A stretch of DNA of 64,000 bases from Lactobacillus agrestimuris (GCF_943193025.1 NZ_CALPCQ010000008.1:23508-87507); one strand, 5' to 3'. Numbered from the stretch's first letter, positions 53,470 to 63,084 are shown. Numbers and translations are program-made. Notes: a model not told the origin generated them from the letters alone.

Positions 53470-53700
53470 ATGAAAAAGAGACTAACTAAATCACGTAATA
53501 AAATTTTAGCGGGTGTTTTCGGAGGGATTGCTGACTATTTTGATTTAGATCCAGCTATTGTGAGAATTATAGGAGCCGCAATTATTATTTTCACCGGATT
53601 CTTTCCTGGATCATTATTATATTTAGTTGCTGCAATAGTAATGCCTGATTCCGGTTCTTCAACACCTACTATGGATGGTAAATTTGAGAAAAAAGAGTAA
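53470..53700 (+). CDS. PspC-domain small membrane protein
   Basis: A 76-residue PspC-family protein: KRLTKSRNKILAGVFGGIADYF, quoted here in part, then a second helix pair IIGAAIIIFTGFFPGSLLYLV. The domain occurs in envelope-stress sensors and in short stand-alone proteins of lactobacilli. The ATG at 53470 follows GAGGTG. There is no partner gene near it (no pspA or LiaF), so its job is unknown. A TATAAT box lies at about 53435. It ends in a terminator shared with the converging SLAP gene. Confidence 0.85.
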   Translation: MKKRLTKSRNKILAGVFGGIADYFDLDPAIVRIIGAAIIIFTGFFPGSLLYLVAAIVMPDSGSSTPTMDGKFEKKE

Positions 53701-53733
53701 AAAAAGAAGTTTCATTTGAAACTTCTTTTTTAT
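53700..53733. terminator. Bidirectional terminator, PspC gene and SLAP-domain gene
   Basis: AAAAAGAAGTTTC and GAAACTTCTTTTT form a long hairpin with ATTT as loop. Confidence 0.88.
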
Positions 53734-53739
53734 TATCTA

Positions 53740-54606
53740 TTAGTTAGCTAATTTGTTTTCTAAATCTTTCTTAGTTTGTTCAAGATCATTCTTAGCCTGA
53801 GTGTTCAAATCATTGTACTTCTTAACACTATCTTCGTAACCCTTTTGGTCAGGAATCTGTGAAGCAGCATTATTATCAATGGTTACTACTTGAGAAGCAA
53901 GAATAATTTCTTGATTATCGCTAGTTAAAGCAAAGTATGCTGGAATATTACTATCTCCATTACTCAAAACATCATTCATCTTGAATAAAACAGTTAGCTT
54001 AGTATCCTTAGCTAACTTATCGGTTGCCTTGGATACCTTACCATTTTCATCTACTTTAAAGTACTCTGTTTCAGTATTTACTGTACCAGTAAATTTCTTT
54101 GGCATAGCTGCGTCAATTTGACCCTTCCAGCTATTAACTTTAGCCTTAAGTTCATTATTTGCGGCATCTACTTTCGCCTTACGAGCTTTAATGAGTGATG
54201 TAAGTGAAGGAACCTTCTTCTTGCTAGTACGCTTAGCATCCTTAGCTCTTACAGCATAAGAAGCACCACCGATGTAGTAGTAGGTTACACCCTTGTACTT
54301 GGTTGACCAAATGGCTGATGCCTTACCACCTTTTAATGCCATTTGTTTACCCTGCTTATTCTTTAGAAGGGTAACTTTATTAACTTTTGAACCGCTTTTA
54401 TTGAAAACGATCTTGTATACACGAGCTCCCCTTTTAATGTTTATAGTTGCATACTTTGAAGCTTTCTTAGTCTTCTTAGTGGTCTTCTTTGCTTTTTTAG
54501 TTGCAGCTTGAGTTACGGCGGTACTTCCACCAGCAAGTACTTCAGTACCAGCACTAGTTAATAAAACAGCAGCAGCTAAAGCTGTAAATAAACTCTTCTT
54601 TTTCAT
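53740..54606 (-). CDS. Secreted SLAP-domain wall-associated protein
   Basis: A 288-residue exported protein. The signal peptide ends near AGTEVLAGGSTAVTQA. A strongly basic linker (KKAKKTTKKTKKASKYA) leads into a domain like the Lactobacillus surface-layer protein (SLAP) wall-binding repeat: INIKRGARVYKIVFNKSG and TYYYIGGASYAVRAKDAKR. The C-terminal half is helical and rich in Lys/Asp, with a coiled-coil end (YNDLNTQAKNDLEQTKKDLE). Such basic domains hold proteins to the wall by charge. No catalytic motif is visible. A TTGGAT-18-TATTAT promoter is at 54670-54641. Confidence 0.82.
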   Translation of the reverse strand: MKKKSLFTALAAAVLLTSAGTEVLAGGSTAVTQAATKKAKKTTKKTKKASKYATINIKRGARVYKIVFNKSGSKVNKVTLLKNKQGKQMALKGGKASAIWSTKYKGVTYYYIGGASYAVRAKDAKRTSKKKVPSLTSLIKARKAKVDAANNELKAKVNSWKGQIDAAMPKKFTGTVNTETEYFKVDENGKVSKATDKLAKDTKLTVLFKMNDVLSNGDSNIPAYFALTSDNQEIILASQVVTIDNNAASQIPDQKGYEDSVKKYNDLNTQAKNDLEQTKKDLENKLAN

Positions 54607-54640
54607 ATTAATCCGTCCTTATTATTAAACTTACTGCTAT

Positions 54641-54670
54641 ATAATAACTTATTTTGAAATATTAATCCAA
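54641..54670 (-). promoter_or_regulatory. Predicted promoter of the SLAP-domain gene
   Basis: Leftward, TTGGAT (54670-54665) and TATTAT (54646-54641) are 18 bases apart and about 35 bp before the start. Confidence 0.55.
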
Positions 54671-54996
54671 ATATTTAATTGAAATATAATATTTGTTATA
54701 AATCCCTTAATAGCAGTGATTCGCTAGATATCCACAACGCGAGAAACAATTTTCAAGTACTTTATTTACTTATGTTATCGATTTCATTTCCTACAAATAT
54801 AAAAATCTATTGCTATATTCCGTGGAACTACTACCATATAAGTATAAATCGTACTTTTCACAACTACTATCAACTGTTAATAAATAATCTTTTGGTTTCT
54901 CAATATTGCTCTTTATTTTTCTACATTTCTGTGACTAGTGTAAGGAAAAAACATCTTGATTAACTTATATAAGTTTGTATCTGTGCTATGTAGTTA
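54671..54996. other. AT-rich intergenic region without a supported gene
   Basis: About 325 bp of very AT-rich sequence with no ribosome binding site placed before a usable start. A 94-codon frame opens here at a TTG, but its product is a random-looking Ile/Tyr/Asn mix. The region ends with a hairpin (54997-55019) followed by a T-rich run, so a short rightward RNA or a decayed gene is possible. Confidence 0.5.
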
Positions 54997-55034
54997 CTCA
55001 AATTAAGCTGAAAATTTGAGCGACTTTTATTTTT
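54997..55034 (+). terminator. Orphan rightward terminator-like hairpin
   Basis: CTCAAATT and AATTTGAG pair around eight bases and are followed by CGACTTTTATTTTTTATTT. No gene that it could serve is clear. It could end an unannotated small RNA. Confidence 0.4.
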
Positions 55035-55044
55035 TATTTCTGAT

Positions 55045-55058
55045 AGTAAGCGCTTTCT
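55045..55058. promoter_or_regulatory. cre-like box before the micro-ORF
   Basis: AGTAAGCGCTTTCT contains the dyad GTAAGCGCTTTC, close to the CcpA consensus. It overlaps the -35 region of an extended -10 promoter, a position that normally means repression on good sugars. Confidence 0.55.
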
Positions 55059-55074
55059 TAATTTGGAAATATAT

Positions 55075-55082
55075 GCTATAGT
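55075..55082 (+). promoter_or_regulatory. Extended -10 promoter of the micro-ORF
   Basis: GC preceded by T gives TGC-TATAGT (-10 at 55077-55082), an extended -10. The -35 (TTTCTT, 55054-55059) is weak, at 17 bases, and lies inside the cre-like box. Confidence 0.5.
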
Positions 55083-55123
55083 TTAAGTATAAGAAAGGTG
55101 ATTGATTATCTCGAAGGAGATGC

Positions 55124-55207
55124 ATGATCATGTTAGCAACAATTATTGGCGGAAGCTTCTTAGCACTTGAACTAATTGGTGTTTTCGCATTAGCTTGTAT
55201 TAATTAA
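55124..55207 (+). CDS. Micro-ORF: 27-residue hydrophobic peptide
   Basis: A short frame encodes MIMLATIIGGSFLALELIGV followed by FALACIN. It is almost wholly hydrophobic, so a single membrane helix is likely. A perfect AAGGAGA site (55114-55120) stands before two in-frame ATGs at 55124 and 55130; the second has the better spacing. A promoter, a cre-like box upstream and a strong terminator immediately downstream make it a complete transcription unit. I do not recognise a family. It could be a small membrane protein, a toxin-like peptide, or the coding part of a small regulatory RNA. Confidence 0.6.
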   Translation: MIMLATIIGGSFLALELIGVFALACIN

Positions 55208-55216
55208 TTTAATTAT

Positions 55217-55252
55217 AAAAAAGACTTCAGGAAATCCTGAAGTCTTTTTTAT
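55217..55252. terminator. Bidirectional terminator, micro-ORF and flippase gene
   Basis: AAAAAAGACTTCAGG and CCTGAAGTCTTTTTT form a near-perfect 15-bp stem around a few bases. Confidence 0.92.
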
Positions 55253-56898
55253 ACCCTTATATGTAATTTGGCCAATATACTTTCGACCTTTTGACCTAAA
55301 ACTTTTTGAGCAAGTTTAGTCTTTAAGGTTAAGTATGCATATAAAATTCCGCCAATTACTACAGCTATGACAACGATAGCTAAAGCAGAAAATCTTCTGG
55401 CTGGACTTAAAAAGATCATTAAAATCTTTTCTACTCCCATAACAACTAAAAACATTGCAATTGAGAATACTGTGATTCCTAAAAATCTTCTACCTGTTCT
55501 AGCCAAATTAAAACGATATTTTGTTTCTAAATGCTTAATTGCTAAATAGATTATTGCTAGCATTCCCAAGTTTGTGGCAACTAATGGACCATAAACTTTA
55601 AATAAATAAATCATTGGGAATTGCAAAATAGCTTTTAAAATCAAACCCAATACTAAATATTTAATTGCAAGACCATTTTCTGATAACCCCTGCAAAATCG
55701 CCATCAAAACAGTAAATAAACCTAAACTTATTGCTGTAAATGATGATAAATATAGCACACTGGAACCTAAAGGATCATAGCTATAAAATACTGTATAAAT
55801 TGGAGTAGAAATAGCTGCCATTCCAAATGACGCCGGAACCATTACGAATAAAAACAAATCAATCGTATTACTAATTTGTTTTGAAATGCTTTTATGATCA
55901 CCCTGTGTATGTGCAGCCGATAAGAGCGGAATTGCTGTAACAGCCATCGCACTTGCCAGGGAGACAATGATCATAATTAATTTGTTGGCATTTAATGAGA
56001 ATAAAGCATACCAGCCTTCTATTGTATCCGAACTAGCGCTAACAAATTGTGCAATCATTGGGTGGAACGTATATTGATCTACTAAATAGAATAATTGAAT
56101 TCCTGAATCAATAATGATAAATGGAATAGCTTGTTCAATAATTTCAGCAAACAAGCTTCCTGTTGAAACATTAATTTCATTATTTGAATTTGCAACAAGT
56201 GAATCTAATTGATTTTTTCTCGCCAATAAAAACCACACTAAAACACCAATTCCAAATACAGCACCAATAGCTGCAGCTAAATTTGATTGGATTACTGCAT
56301 GAACATATGAGCCATGTTGCATTTGCATAATTACAAAAGCAGTTAAAAGCATCCATACAACCCTTGCAAGCTGCTCAACAAATTGTGAAACAGCTGATGG
56401 CATCATATCGGCGTAACCTTGAAAATATCCTCTAATAATACTCAAAATTGGAATAATCAAAATTGCATAAGACAAGCTTCTCATTACTGCAACTTGACGA
56501 GGATCGCTTTGACTACCATTGGAAGCCAAGATCGGTGCCGCAAAATACATGACCATTGCAGAAACAATTCCAAGAATTGCCATCAGCAACAAACCTTTTC
56601 TAAAAAGCTTCCTACCAATCCCATACTCATTTAAAGCATTATATTTAGCAACCTGTTTTGCTATTGCACCTGGAATTCCTGCAGTAGAAATCAAAATAAA
56701 AATACTGTAGATGTTATAACTTCTTGCAGTTAATGCATTTGCAATATTTCCATAATTTCCCATCCAGGCATACCAGGGAATGATATATAAAGCACCCAGA
56801 ATACGTGAAGCAATCGACCCAAAAGTCATCCACGCCGATCCCTTTATAAAGGTATCTTGGGTATTACTATTCTCTAAATTACTTTCATTTTCTATCAT
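55249..56898 (-). CDS. Polysaccharide/lipid II flippase of the MVF/MATE-like superfamily (YtgP/MurJ type)
   Basis: A 549-residue integral membrane protein with about 14 helices. The family block FIKGSAWMTFGSIASRILGALY, quoted in part here, YIIPWYAWMG and PGAIAKQVAKYNALNE belong to the YtgP/SpoVB/MurJ group that flips lipid-linked wall precursors outward. The central part has GSLFAEIIEQAIPFIIIDSG and YSYDPLGSSVLYLSSF. The Lys/Arg-rich loops lie on the inside. A MurJ role is most likely, since no capsule cluster is near; an O-unit (Wzx) role is the alternative. It is monocistronic behind leuS. Confidence 0.88.
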   Translation of the reverse strand: MIENESNLENSNTQDTFIKGSAWMTFGSIASRILGALYIIPWYAWMGNYGNIANALTARSYNIYSIFILISTAGIPGAIAKQVAKYNALNEYGIGRKLFRKGLLLMAILGIVSAMVMYFAAPILASNGSQSDPRQVAVMRSLSYAILIIPILSIIRGYFQGYADMMPSAVSQFVEQLARVVWMLLTAFVIMQMQHGSYVHAVIQSNLAAAIGAVFGIGVLVWFLLARKNQLDSLVANSNNEINVSTGSLFAEIIEQAIPFIIIDSGIQLFYLVDQYTFHPMIAQFVSASSDTIEGWYALFSLNANKLIMIIVSLASAMAVTAIPLLSAAHTQGDHKSISKQISNTIDLFLFVMVPASFGMAAISTPIYTVFYSYDPLGSSVLYLSSFTAISLGLFTVLMAILQGLSENGLAIKYLVLGLILKAILQFPMIYLFKVYGPLVATNLGMLAIIYLAIKHLETKYRFNLARTGRRFLGITVFSIAMFLVVMGVEKILMIFLSPARRFSALAIVVIAVVIGGILYAYLTLKTKLAQKVLGQKVESILAKLHIRV

Positions 56899-56991
56899 TT
56901 AATTTTCCTATACTATAGTATTACTTATTCATTTTGATATTTTACTGAATAAGAAACAACAATCAACTTATTCTTTTAGGAAAAATTAAAC

Positions 56992-59406
56992 TTATTTGGC
57001 CACAATGTTAACAATCTTATTAGGAATTACGATGACCTTTTTAACGTCCTTACCTTCTAAGAACTTTTGAACGTGATCAAGTGCCAAAGCATCTTTTTCT
57101 AAAGTATCTTTATCAGTATCTTTGGCAGCCTGGAATTTACCACGAAGTTTACCGTTAACTTGAACCATAATTTCAACTGTTGATTCAACAAGTTTTTCAG
57201 GATCAAATTCTGGCCACTTAGCGTATGAAATTGATTCATCGTGGCCGAAAATTGACCAAATTTCTTCCATCATGTGAGGAGCAACAGGTGCTAGTAACTT
57301 GATAAATCCTTCAGCATATTCACGTGGAATTGTTTTAGCCTTTTGAGCAGCATTTGCAAATACCATCATTTGACTAATTGCAGTATTAAAGTGAAGAGCT
57401 TCGAAATCTTCAGTAACTTTCTTAACCGTTTCGTTATAAACTTTGTCAAGAGATCCATCATTTTCATCAACAATCTTTTCATTAGGAATTGCCTGTAAAT
57501 CAAGATCGTTAACCATCATACGCCATACACGATCAAGGAACTTCTTAGTTGAAGCTGGACCGTTATCATCCCAATCGATTGAGGCATCAAGTGGACCCAT
57601 GAACATTTCGTACATTCTAAGTGAGTCTGCACCATATTCATCTATTACGTCATCTGGGTTAACCACGTTACCACGTGACTTAGACATCTTTTCGTGATCC
57701 TTCAAGATTAAACCTTGGTTGTATAATCTTTGGAATGGTTCTTTAGTTGGAACAACACCGAGATCATAAAGAACCTTGTGCCAGAATCTTGCATAAAGAA
57801 GGTGACGAACTGCATGTTCTGCCCCACCAATGTAAAGATCAACTGGAAGCCACTTCTTAAGAAGATCGTAATCAGCTAATTCCTTATCATTGTGTGGATC
57901 AACATAACGAAGGTAATACCATGATGAACCTGCCCAGTTAGGCATAGTGTTAGTTTCACGTTTACCTTTTCTACCGTTTTCATCAACCACATTTACCCAA
58001 TCAGTCAAGTTAGCAAGTGGGCTTTCTGGAGTACCAGATGGCTTAATATTAGTTGCATGTGGTAAGCGTAATGGTAATTCGTCTTCTGGGACAAGTGAAG
58101 TTGTGCCATCTTCCCAATGAATAACTGGAATTGGTTCACCCCAGTATCTTTGACGACTGAAGTCCCAATCACGAAGCTTATAGTTGACTTTTTGCTTACC
58201 ATATCCGTTTTCTTCAAGGAAGGCAATCATTTTCTTCTTAGCTTCTTCAATGTTAAGCCCATTTAAAAAGTCGGAATTAATGTGTTTTCCATCACCACCA
58301 AAAGCTTCTTTAGAAAGATCAGCACCTTCAATGAAAGGAATAATTGGTAAGTCATATTTTTTAGCAAAATCATAATCACGTTGGTCTCCAGCTGGAGCCG
58401 CCATAACAGCACCAGTACCGTAACTTGCCAAAACATAGTCAGAAATCCAAATTGGAACTTCCTTGCCATTTACTGGGTTAATTGCGTAAGCACCAGTAAA
58501 TACACCTGTTTTATCCTTATTTAAATCAGTTCTTTCAAGATCAGATTTTGATTCGATCTTCTTAATATATGCATCTACTGCTTCTTTTTGTTCAGGTGTA
58601 GTAATTTCCTGAACAAGTTTACTTTCTGGAGCAAGAACAGTGTAGCTTACGCCAAATAAAGTATCTGGACGAGTAGTAAAGACATCAAAAGTCTTGTCGC
58701 TGCCCTTTACATTAAAGGTAACTTGAGCACCTTCAGAACGGCCGATCCAGTTACGTTGCATTTCCTTAACAGGTTCTGGCCAATCTAAATCATCTAAATC
58801 TTCCAAAAGTCTATCAGCATATGCTGTCATCTTGAGCATCCATTGCTTCATATTACGACGATATACTGGGAAACCACCACGCTCAGTCTTACCATCAACG
58901 ATTTCTTCGTTAGCAACAACGGTACCCAAATCTGGTGACCAGTTAACAGGAACTTCAGCTTCATAAGCAAGTCCCTTTTTGTACATTTGTTCAAAGACCC
59001 ATTGAGTCCACTTGTAGTAGTTTGGATCACTAGTTGCAACTTCACGATCCCAGTCGTATGAGAACCCCAGCTTGTTAAGTTGCTTTTTGAAATTAGCAAT
59101 GTTGTCCTTAGTCACAACAGCTGGATCTTGACCGGTCTTAAGAGCATATTGTTCAGTTGGAAGACCAAATGCATCCCAACCCATTGGGTGAAGCACGTTG
59201 TAACCTTGTGCGCGCTTCATTCTAGACATAATATCTGTTGCAGTATAACCTTCTGGGTGACCTACGTGAAGTCCCTTAGCAGAAGGAAATGGGAACATAT
59301 CTAAGGCATAATAATTTTTCTTTTCTGGATCATTACCAGTTTTAAAAGTATCATGCTTAGCCCAATATTCTTGCCATTTCTTTTCAACAACTTTGTGGTT
59401 GTACAT
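56992..59406 (-). CDS. leuS: Leucyl-tRNA synthetase
   Basis: An 804-residue class I synthetase with the HIGH motif as [20 protein letters not shown], the CP1 editing domain ([18 protein letters not shown]) and KMSKS as [17 protein letters not shown]. The C-terminal part carries the anticodon-binding domain and the Leu-specific tail ([12 protein letters not shown]). Length is standard. A complete T-box leader precedes it. Confidence 0.98.
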   Translation of the reverse strand: MYNHKVVEKKWQEYWAKHDTFKTGNDPEKKNYYALDMFPFPSAKGLHVGHPEGYTATDIMSRMKRAQGYNVLHPMGWDAFGLPTEQYALKTGQDPAVVTKDNIANFKKQLNKLGFSYDWDREVATSDPNYYKWTQWVFEQMYKKGLAYEAEVPVNWSPDLGTVVANEEIVDGKTERGGFPVYRRNMKQWMLKMTAYADRLLEDLDDLDWPEPVKEMQRNWIGRSEGAQVTFNVKGSDKTFDVFTTRPDTLFGVSYTVLAPESKLVQEITTPEQKEAVDAYIKKIESKSDLERTDLNKDKTGVFTGAYAINPVNGKEVPIWISDYVLASYGTGAVMAAPAGDQRDYDFAKKYDLPIIPFIEGADLSKEAFGGDGKHINSDFLNGLNIEEAKKKMIAFLEENGYGKQKVNYKLRDWDFSRQRYWGEPIPVIHWEDGTTSLVPEDELPLRLPHATNIKPSGTPESPLANLTDWVNVVDENGRKGKRETNTMPNWAGSSWYYLRYVDPHNDKELADYDLLKKWLPVDLYIGGAEHAVRHLLYARFWHKVLYDLGVVPTKEPFQRLYNQGLILKDHEKMSKSRGNVVNPDDVIDEYGADSLRMYEMFMGPLDASIDWDDNGPASTKKFLDRVWRMMVNDLDLQAIPNEKIVDENDGSLDKVYNETVKKVTEDFEALHFNTAISQMMVFANAAQKAKTIPREYAEGFIKLLAPVAPHMMEEIWSIFGHDESISYAKWPEFDPEKLVESTVEIMVQVNGKLRGKFQAAKDTDKDTLEKDALALDHVQKFLEGKDVKKVIVIPNKIVNIVAK

Positions 59407-59414
59407 AAACTTCT

Positions 59415-59645
59415 CTCTTTCTAAAAATAAAAAAGTCCTATGATTTATTTTTAATCATAGGACGAATAATCGCGGTACCACCTAAGTTCCACATAATGTG
59501 ACACTTATTTGCTCCTTAACGCGGATAGCAAAACGATAGGTTTTCTATATTAGGACGAGTTCACAATTCCTTTTTAAGGTCTCACAGCAAATGACCTCTC
59601 TCTGAAAAAAATTCCTTGTTAATACTTCCTAACCTTTATTTTCTA
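59415..59645 (-). promoter_or_regulatory. T-box riboswitch of leuS
   Basis: The core is AGGTGGTACCGCG (59483-59471). GTCCTATGATT and AATCATAGGAC form the terminator (59463-59435) with six T residues. GAACTCGTCC in the stem I region gives a CTC specifier for Leu. The leader has the usual length of about 220 bases. Confidence 0.93.
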
Positions 59646-59655
59646 ATCAATAATG

Positions 59656-59663
59656 ATTATAAT
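59656..59663. promoter_or_regulatory. Palindromic -10 shared by two divergent promoters
   Basis: ATTATAAT reads as TATAAT on both strands. It can act as the -10 of the leftward leuS leader and of the rightward PAP2 gene. Confidence 0.5.
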
Positions 59664-59702
59664 TTACCACAAATGCAAAAAAATACAAGAGGAGAAGTAA
59701 TT

Positions 59703-60365
59703 TTGATAAATACAAAAAGACCACCCAAAGATACACTAATTCCTGGTGCTATCTTTACTTTTATATTTTCAGTTTGGATAATTTTGGTTACTATTCAATC
59801 TAATTTTATTCAAACCTTTGATAAAACTATCATCAATTTAGTCTGCAATAGAAATCCTGCAAATATATCTTTTGCTAAGACATTTACTGTATTAGGAAAT
59901 ACCAAAACAATAGTATTTGAAACCATCGTTTTAGTAGTTCTTTTATTAATTTTTAGACAAAATATATATGCTTTATTTACTGCAGCAACAATTGCAGCCG
60001 CAAATGGATTTAATTGGATACTGAAACATGTTGTTCAGCGTCCTCGTCCAACTGTCCATCATCTTGTTTACGCTGATGGGTATAGCTTCCCTTCTGGACA
60101 CTCAGTTGGCAGTGCAAGTCTTTTTGGGGTATTAATTATTTTGACCCTACTACTAATAAGGAGTGGAGCACTTAAAGCAATCTTAGTAATCATTTGGGCA
60201 TTATTTCCCTTAACAATTGGTTATACTAGAATCTTTCTTCATGTTCATTACCCATCAGATGTTGTTGGTGGTTGGCTTGAAGGAATTACATTTGTTTTAA
60301 TTGCTTATTCAATTCTTTATCATTACTACATTGAACCTAGAATGTATGAGATAAATAATTCGTGA
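59703..60365 (+). CDS. PAP2-family membrane phosphatase
   Basis: A 220-residue membrane phosphatase of the PAP2 superfamily with about six helices. The three active-site motifs are present: KHVVQRPRPT (KxxxxxxRP), YSFPSGHSVGSAS (PSGH) and YTRIFLHVHYPSDVVGGW (SRxxxxxHxxxD, with Thr for Ser). It may dephosphorylate undecaprenyl pyrophosphate or phosphatidic acid. I chose the TTG at 59703 because AGAGGAG lies nine bases before it. An ATG at 59616 and another at 59673 have no such site, and the first lies inside the leuS leader. Confidence 0.88.
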   Translation: MINTKRPPKDTLIPGAIFTFIFSVWIILVTIQSNFIQTFDKTIINLVCNRNPANISFAKTFTVLGNTKTIVFETIVLVVLLLIFRQNIYALFTAATIAAANGFNWILKHVVQRPRPTVHHLVYADGYSFPSGHSVGSASLFGVLIILTLLLIRSGALKAILVIIWALFPLTIGYTRIFLHVHYPSDVVGGWLEGITFVLIAYSILYHYYIEPRMYEINNS

Positions 60366-60403
60366 TAAAAAGCCTAAGTTCATTTTTGAACCTAGGCTTT
60401 TTC
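60366..60403. terminator. Bidirectional terminator, PAP2 gene and MFS gene
   Basis: AAAAAGCCTAAGTTC pairs with GAACCTAGGCTTTTT (one mismatch) around ATTTTT. Confidence 0.88.
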
Positions 60404-60405
60404 AT

Positions 60406-61866
60406 TTACATTTTTAATTTCTTATTGTCTTTATAAAATCTATTTAGAACGATAGATACAAGTATAACAACTAGCGATACAACATAAACTCCTCTTAAAC
60501 TACTTAACAAAACTTGTCTAAGCTGCGGAATTAATTCAATTGGTAATGTCTTTGCCTTTTCAGCAGAAACAATTTTATTCATCATCGATTGAGTTAGTTG
60601 CGGATTCTTAGTTAATCCCTGAGCAATAATTGAATTAAAGACAATTCCATAGATTGAAACCATCATTGTTTGTCCCAAATATTTCATTAATGTATTAAAA
60701 CTTGTAGCTACACCAATTTCAGTTTTATCCACTAAAAGTTGTGATCGAACTTGTGAAGCAGTCATAATTGAACCAAATGCGGTTCCGTTAAAGGCTGCAA
60801 TCACACAAAATACCCAGAAAGAAGTATAAATTGGGACAAAAATCAGCGCCATATCAGCAAGCAAAAGTATGATTAACATATAATCATACGTCTTTTTTAT
60901 CCCCCATCTTCCTAGCATTCCTCCAATTAGGAATGAACCAACTATCCACATTAATGAACTAGGCGTTACGGCAAAACCAGCAAGTGAAGCGTTAGTTCCA
61001 TTAATTCCCTGCATCCAAGTTGGAATATAGAATTCGAATCCAATTACAACTCCTGATATAAGCAAGGTGATCAAGTTTATTGCCAAGAACTCTTTATTTT
61101 TTAACATGCTGAGCGGCATTATTGGATCCTCAGCGCGTTTTTCGGCCTTGAAGAATAAGACTACCGAGCAAAGAATAAAAATGATTAAGAGCGTCGTTAT
61201 GAAGAAATTAGTATTTGAATCTAAATTTTGCAAAAAGATCATTAAGGTTAATAAAAAAAGCATTAACCAAATAGTACCTTGTAAGTCTAATTTTGATTCT
61301 GAGGAATGTTTGCTTTCTTTTAAACAAAATACTATAAGTAAAAAAGCAACAATTCCAATAGGCACATTGATATAGAAAACCCAATGCCAAGATAAATGTT
61401 GGACTATAAAACCACCTAAAAGTGGCGCAATAACCGAAGCCACTCCCCAAAAACTTGAGTTAAGTCCTAACATTTTTGCTCTTTTTTCTAATTTATATAA
61501 ATCAGCAATAATTGTTACAGCTACCGGCTGAACCGCTCCTGAACCTAATCCTTGAATGACTCTGAAAATGATTAGTTCTACCATATTTTGAGCTAGGCCA
61601 CATAACGATGATCCAATGACAAACAATGCAATTCCAAATAAAAAAATTGGCTTTCGTCCAATACTATCAGCCAATTTTCCATATAAAGGAGTCGAAACTG
61701 CAGTCATTAAAAGGAACACTGAAACTACCCAGTTCATTATCTCTAATCCATCAAGATCAGCAACAATTGTTGGCATGGCAGTAGAAACAATTGTCCCTTC
61801 AATAGCAGTCATAAAAGTTGTCATAAAAATTGCAAGCGTGACAAATGGCACGTTTGTTTTTTTCAT
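60406..61866 (-). CDS. MFS exporter of the DHA2 (14-TM) family
   Basis: A 486-residue major facilitator with 14 predicted membrane segments. Motif A of the loop 2-3 is YGKLADSIGRKPIFLFGIAL. Motif C-like GSLCGLAQ, RVIQGLGSGAVQPVA and FYINVPIGIVAFLLI mark the drug:H+ antiporter-2 group (EmrB/QacA relatives). Substrates may be antibiotics or bile-like toxic compounds; none is proven. It starts just 18 bp after metK, so it may be read through from that gene. A sigma-A promoter is not clear. Confidence 0.9.
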   Translation of the reverse strand: MKKTNVPFVTLAIFMTTFMTAIEGTIVSTAMPTIVADLDGLEIMNWVVSVFLLMTAVSTPLYGKLADSIGRKPIFLFGIALFVIGSSLCGLAQNMVELIIFRVIQGLGSGAVQPVAVTIIADLYKLEKRAKMLGLNSSFWGVASVIAPLLGGFIVQHLSWHWVFYINVPIGIVAFLLIVFCLKESKHSSESKLDLQGTIWLMLFLLTLMIFLQNLDSNTNFFITTLLIIFILCSVVLFFKAEKRAEDPIMPLSMLKNKEFLAINLITLLISGVVIGFEFYIPTWMQGINGTNASLAGFAVTPSSLMWIVGSFLIGGMLGRWGIKKTYDYMLIILLLADMALIFVPIYTSFWVFCVIAAFNGTAFGSIMTASQVRSQLLVDKTEIGVATSFNTLMKYLGQTMMVSIYGIVFNSIIAQGLTKNPQLTQSMMNKIVSAEKAKTLPIELIPQLRQVLLSSLRGVYVVSLVVILVSIVLNRFYKDNKKLKM

Positions 61867-61884
61867 TACTTACTCCCTCTCATA

Positions 61885-63084
61885 TTATTGATGTTCTTCT
61901 ACATATTTCTTTAATTCATTAACTTTATCGGTTCTTTCCCATGGCAAATCAACGTCTGTTCTACCAAAGTGTCCGTAAGCAGCTGTTTGTTCATAAATAG
62001 GCTTACGTAAATCAAGCATTTCAATGATACCAGCCGGACGTAAATCAAAAATGTTACGAACTGCTTCAACTAATAATTCATCAGAAACTTTACCTGTACC
62101 AGCAGTATCAATCATCACTGAGACCGGGTGAGCCACACCTATAGCATATGCAAGCTGAACTTCACAACGATATGCTAATCCGGCAGCAACGATATTTTTG
62201 GCTACATAACGAGCAGCGTATGAAGCTGAACGGTCGACCTTAGTAGCATCCTTACCTGAAAAAGCACCACCACCATGACGGGCATAACCACCGTAAGTAT
62301 CAACAATAATCTTTCTACCAGTTAATCCTGAATCTCCCTTAGGTCCACCAATAACAAATCTACCAGATGGGTTGATTAAATATTTGGTTTCATCATCAAG
62401 ATATTTTGCAGGAATAACTTCCTTGATAATTAAATCGATCATTGCGCGACGAATTTCTTCATTTGATACTTTATCATCCGTTTGAGTTGAAATAACAACG
62501 GTATCAACACGCTTTGGAAGATTATTTTCATCATATTCAACAGTAACCTGTGCCTTTGCATCAGGACGAAGCCAATCCAAAGTTCCATCTTTTCTCAATG
62601 CTGCAACTCTTCTCATTAACCTATGCGCAAGAGAAATAGGAAGTGGCATTAATTCTGGAGTTTCTTTAATAGCAAAACCAAACATTAATCCCTGATCACC
62701 TGCACCAATTTGATCAAGTGTATCTGAATCAGAAGAATTCTCTCTTACTTCTAATGAATTATCCACACCCTCAGCAATATCAGGAGATTGTTCATCAATA
62801 TCAACTAGAACAGCACAGTTGTTACCATCAAAGCCTAATTCTGGACGATCATATCCAATTTTAAGAACTGTATCTCTTACAACACTTTGAATATCAACAT
62901 ATGCATTAGTAGAAATTTCACCAAATACCATTACCATTCCGGTAGTTACAATTGTCTCACATGCAACATGAGAATTTGGATCTTTTTCAAGCATTGCATC
63001 TAAAATTGCATCAGAAATTTGATCAGCAACTTTATCTGGATGTCCTTCAGAAACAGATTCTGAAGTAAATAAACGTTTTTCCAT
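61885..63084 (-). CDS. metK: S-adenosylmethionine synthetase
   Basis: A 399-residue SAM synthetase that joins methionine and ATP. It begins with the family mark [20 protein letters not shown], followed by the P-loop-like [12 protein letters not shown] hexapeptide and the [17 protein letters not shown] motif. A GGGGGGA ribosome binding site follows the leader. Expression is probably limited by SAM through the short SMK-box-like leader just upstream. Confidence 0.98.
   Translation of the reverse strand: MEKRLFTSESVSEGHPDKVADQISDAILDAMLEKDPNSHVACETIVTTGMVMVFGEISTNAYVDIQSVVRDTVLKIGYDRPELGFDGNNCAVLVDIDEQSPDIAEGVDNSLEVRENSSDSDTLDQIGAGDQGLMFGFAIKETPELMPLPISLAHRLMRRVAALRKDGTLDWLRPDAKAQVTVEYDENNLPKRVDTVVISTQTDDKVSNEEIRRAMIDLIIKEVIPAKYLDDETKYLINPSGRFVIGGPKGDSGLTGRKIIVDTYGGYARHGGGAFSGKDATKVDRSASYAARYVAKNIVAAGLAYRCEVQLAYAIGVAHPVSVMIDTAGTGKVSDELLVEAVRNIFDLRPAGIIEMLDLRKPIYEQTAAYGHFGRTDVDLPWERTDKVNELKKYVEEHQ

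Noticed and set aside
54679..54963. A 94-codon rightward frame
   Set aside because: It opens at TTG without a ribosome binding site, its composition is that of AT-rich random sequence, and no motif is visible.
59616..59702. Longer N-terminus for the PAP2 phosphatase
   Set aside because: The region is the 5' part of the leuS T-box leader on the other strand; the TTG at 59703 has the only good ribosome binding site.
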